Source: Parahoeflea alexandrii (GTDB taxonomy: Bacteria > Pseudomonadota > Alphaproteobacteria > Rhizobiales > Rhizobiaceae). Taken from it: 64,000 nt of DNA. The stretch lies in the NCBI RefSeq assembly GCF_027214025.1, contig NZ_JAPWHB010000001.1:496001-560000 (forward strand), read 5' to 3'. Under the pieces are notes generated by a model. That model did no database searches. It was not told the origin of the DNA and saw nothing but the letters and a program-made list of their open reading frames with translations. Shown here piece by piece: positions 62,746-64,000 of this stretch (positions within the stretch are counted from its first letter, which is position 1; every line of letters starts with the position of its first letter). The position numbers and the translations under genes were made by a program.

Positions 62746-64000
62746 CTACTCGTCCACGATGCCGAGCTTGGCCTTGACCAGTTCCTGCACCGCAGCCGGA
62801 TTGGCCTTGCCGCCGGTGGCCTTCATCACCTGGCCGACGAACCAGCCGGCAAGTGCGGGCTTGGCCTGGGCCTTGGCGACCTGGTCCGGGTTGGCGGCAA
62901 TCACCTCGTCGACGGCCTTTTCGATGGCGCCGGTGTCGGTGACCTGCTTCATGCCCTTGGCCTCGACGATCTCGGCCGGATTTCCGCCCTCGTTCCAGAC
63001 GATCTCGAACAGGTCCTTGGCGATCTTGCCGGAGATGGTGCCGTCCTTGATCAGGTCGATGACACCGCCGAGCTGGGCGGGCGAAACCGGAGTCTCTTCA
63101 ATGCCTTTGCCGGATTTGTTCAAGGCGCCAAGGAGGTCGTTGATGACCCAGTTGGCGGCCATCTTGCCGTCTCGGCCCCTTGCCACCTCCTCGAAATAGT
63201 CGGCGATCGCCTTCTCCGAAACCAGGATCGAGGCGTCGTAGACACTCAGCCCCATGTCGGCGACGAAACGGGCCTTCTTGTCGTCCGGCAGTTCGGGCAG
63301 GCCCGCCTTAAGTGCTGCGACATAGGCGTCGTCGAACTCGAGCGGCAGCAGGTCGGGATCGGGGAAGTAGCGGTAATCATGCGCGTCTTCCTTGGAGCGC
63401 ATCGACCGGGTCTCGCCCTTCTGCGGATCGAACAGGCGGGTTTCCTGATCGATGGTTCCGCCATCCTCGATGATGGCAATCTGGCGGCGGGCTTCGGATT
63501 CGATGGCCTGGCCGACGAAGCGGATCGAGTTGACGTTCTTGATCTCGCAACGGGTGCCGAACTCACCGCCGGGCTTGCGCACGGAGACGTTGACGTCGGC
63601 GCGCATCGAACCCTCGTCCATGTTGCCGTCGCAGGTGCCGAGGTAGCGCAGGATCGAGCGGAGCTTGGTGACATAGGCCTTGGCCTCGTCGGCAGAGCGC
63701 ATGTCGGGCTTGGAGACGATCTCCATCAGCGCCACGCCGGAACGGTTCAAATCGACATAGGACATCGACGGATGCTGGTCGTGCATCGACTTGCCGGCGT
63801 CCTGCTCGAGATGCAGGCGCTCGATGCCGATCTCGATATCCTCGAACTGGCCCTGACGGTCGGGACCGACCGAGATGATGATCGTGCCCTCGCCGACGAT
63901 CGGGTCCTTGAACTGGGAGATCTGGTAGCCCTGCGGCAGGTCGGGGTAGAAATAGTTCTTGCGGTCAAACACCGAGCGGTTGTTGATCTGCGCCTTCAGG
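62746..64000 (-). CDS. gatB: Aspartyl/glutamyl-tRNA amidotransferase subunit B, partial
   Basis: The right edge of the window cuts this gene, leaving about 418 C-terminal codons in one open frame. It has [55 protein letters not shown] and [12 protein letters not shown]. It ends with the C-terminal tail domain ([20 protein letters not shown]). With GatA and GatC it converts mischarged Glu-tRNA(Gln) or Asp-tRNA(Asn) to the correct amide form. The frame continues beyond 63972 to the window end, so the true start is outside. Confidence 0.97.
   Translation of the reverse strand, partial: LKAQINNRSVFDRKNYFYPDLPQGYQISQFKDPIVGEGTIIISVGPDRQGQFEDIEIGIERLHLEQDAGKSMHDQHPSMSYVDLNRSGVALMEIVSKPDMRSADEAKAYVTKLRSILRYLGTCDGNMDEGSMRADVNVSVRKPGGEFGTRCEIKNVNSIRFVGQAIESEARRQIAIIEDGGTIDQETRLFDPQKGETRSMRSKEDAHDYRYFPDPDLLPLEFDDAYVAALKAGLPELPDDKKARFVADMGLSVYDASILVSEKAIADYFEEVARGRDGKMAANWVINDLLGALNKSGKGIEETPVSPAQLGGVIDLIKDGTISGKIAKDLFEIVWNEGGNPAEIVEAKGMKQVTDTGAIEKAVDEVIAANPDQVAKAQAKPALAGWFVGQVMKATGGKANPAAVQELVKAKLGIVDE

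Overview
This window comes from an alphaproteobacterium of the Hyphomicrobiales (Rhizobiales). The best-fitting neighbourhood is Rhizobiaceae/Phyllobacteriaceae-like. The evidence is high GC, a block of genes in an order familiar from rhizobia (DUF1344, prfB, mrcA, amidase, then rne divergently; a DsbA-like gene, accB, accC, aat, then DUF2155 and an NDUFA12-type Complex I protein), an RF2 gene with a programmed frameshift, and an NDUFA12 homologue. I do not name a species.

Layout. (1) 1-1600: a decayed integration junction with a scrap of IS3-type transposase, a tyrosine integrase broken by three stops and a frameshift, five 11-bp tandem repeats just upstream of its start, and the 3' half of a tRNA gene that probably marks the attachment site. 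(2) 1758-24291: about twenty consecutive minus-strand genes, many joined by ATGA or TAATG overlaps. In transcription order they encode a periplasmic binding protein, an iron-type alcohol dehydrogenase, an AraC regulator, two Liv-type permeases, a LivG ATPase, a LivF ATPase fused to a Tm-1-like (UPF0261) domain, a PEP-hydrolase-like TIM barrel, a 964-residue SPFH/flotillin protein with a huge coiled coil, two SRPBCC (CoxG-like) proteins, FAD and 2Fe-2S subunits of a molybdenum hydroxylase, a large subunit split into two genes, a MoxR AAA+ ATPase, a VWA (CoxE-like) protein, an amidohydrolase, a metallo-beta-lactamase-fold lactonase and an SMP-30/isochorismatase fusion. This looks like an import and catabolism system for an unidentified organic compound, probably involving hydroxylation and lactone or amide hydrolysis. 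It is the most novel part of the window. A short-chain dehydrogenase is divergent from it at 24615.

(3) 25451-35045: a coherent operon for hydroxyquinol degradation: maleylacetate reductase, a Tat-type binding protein, a four-gene Liv-type importer, an FAD phenol hydroxylase and an intradiol (hydroxyquinol-type) dioxygenase, with a divergent LysR regulator. Together they would import a phenolic compound, hydroxylate it, cleave the ring, and reduce maleylacetate to 3-oxoadipate.

(4) 35110-64000: mostly core genes: a spermidine-synthase-like membrane protein, a heavy-metal P-type ATPase, NAD kinase, RF2, PBP1A, a cell-wall amidase, RNase E with a roughly 0.8-kb upstream region, an aminotransferase, an M48 metalloprotease, a DsbA-like protein, biotin carboxyl carrier protein and biotin carboxylase, Aat, an OmpA-family protein, DUF930 and DUF2155 proteins, the NDUFA12 homologue, two GNAT acetyltransferases, a DM13 protein, a small secreted protein, and the C-terminal part of gatB running off the right edge.
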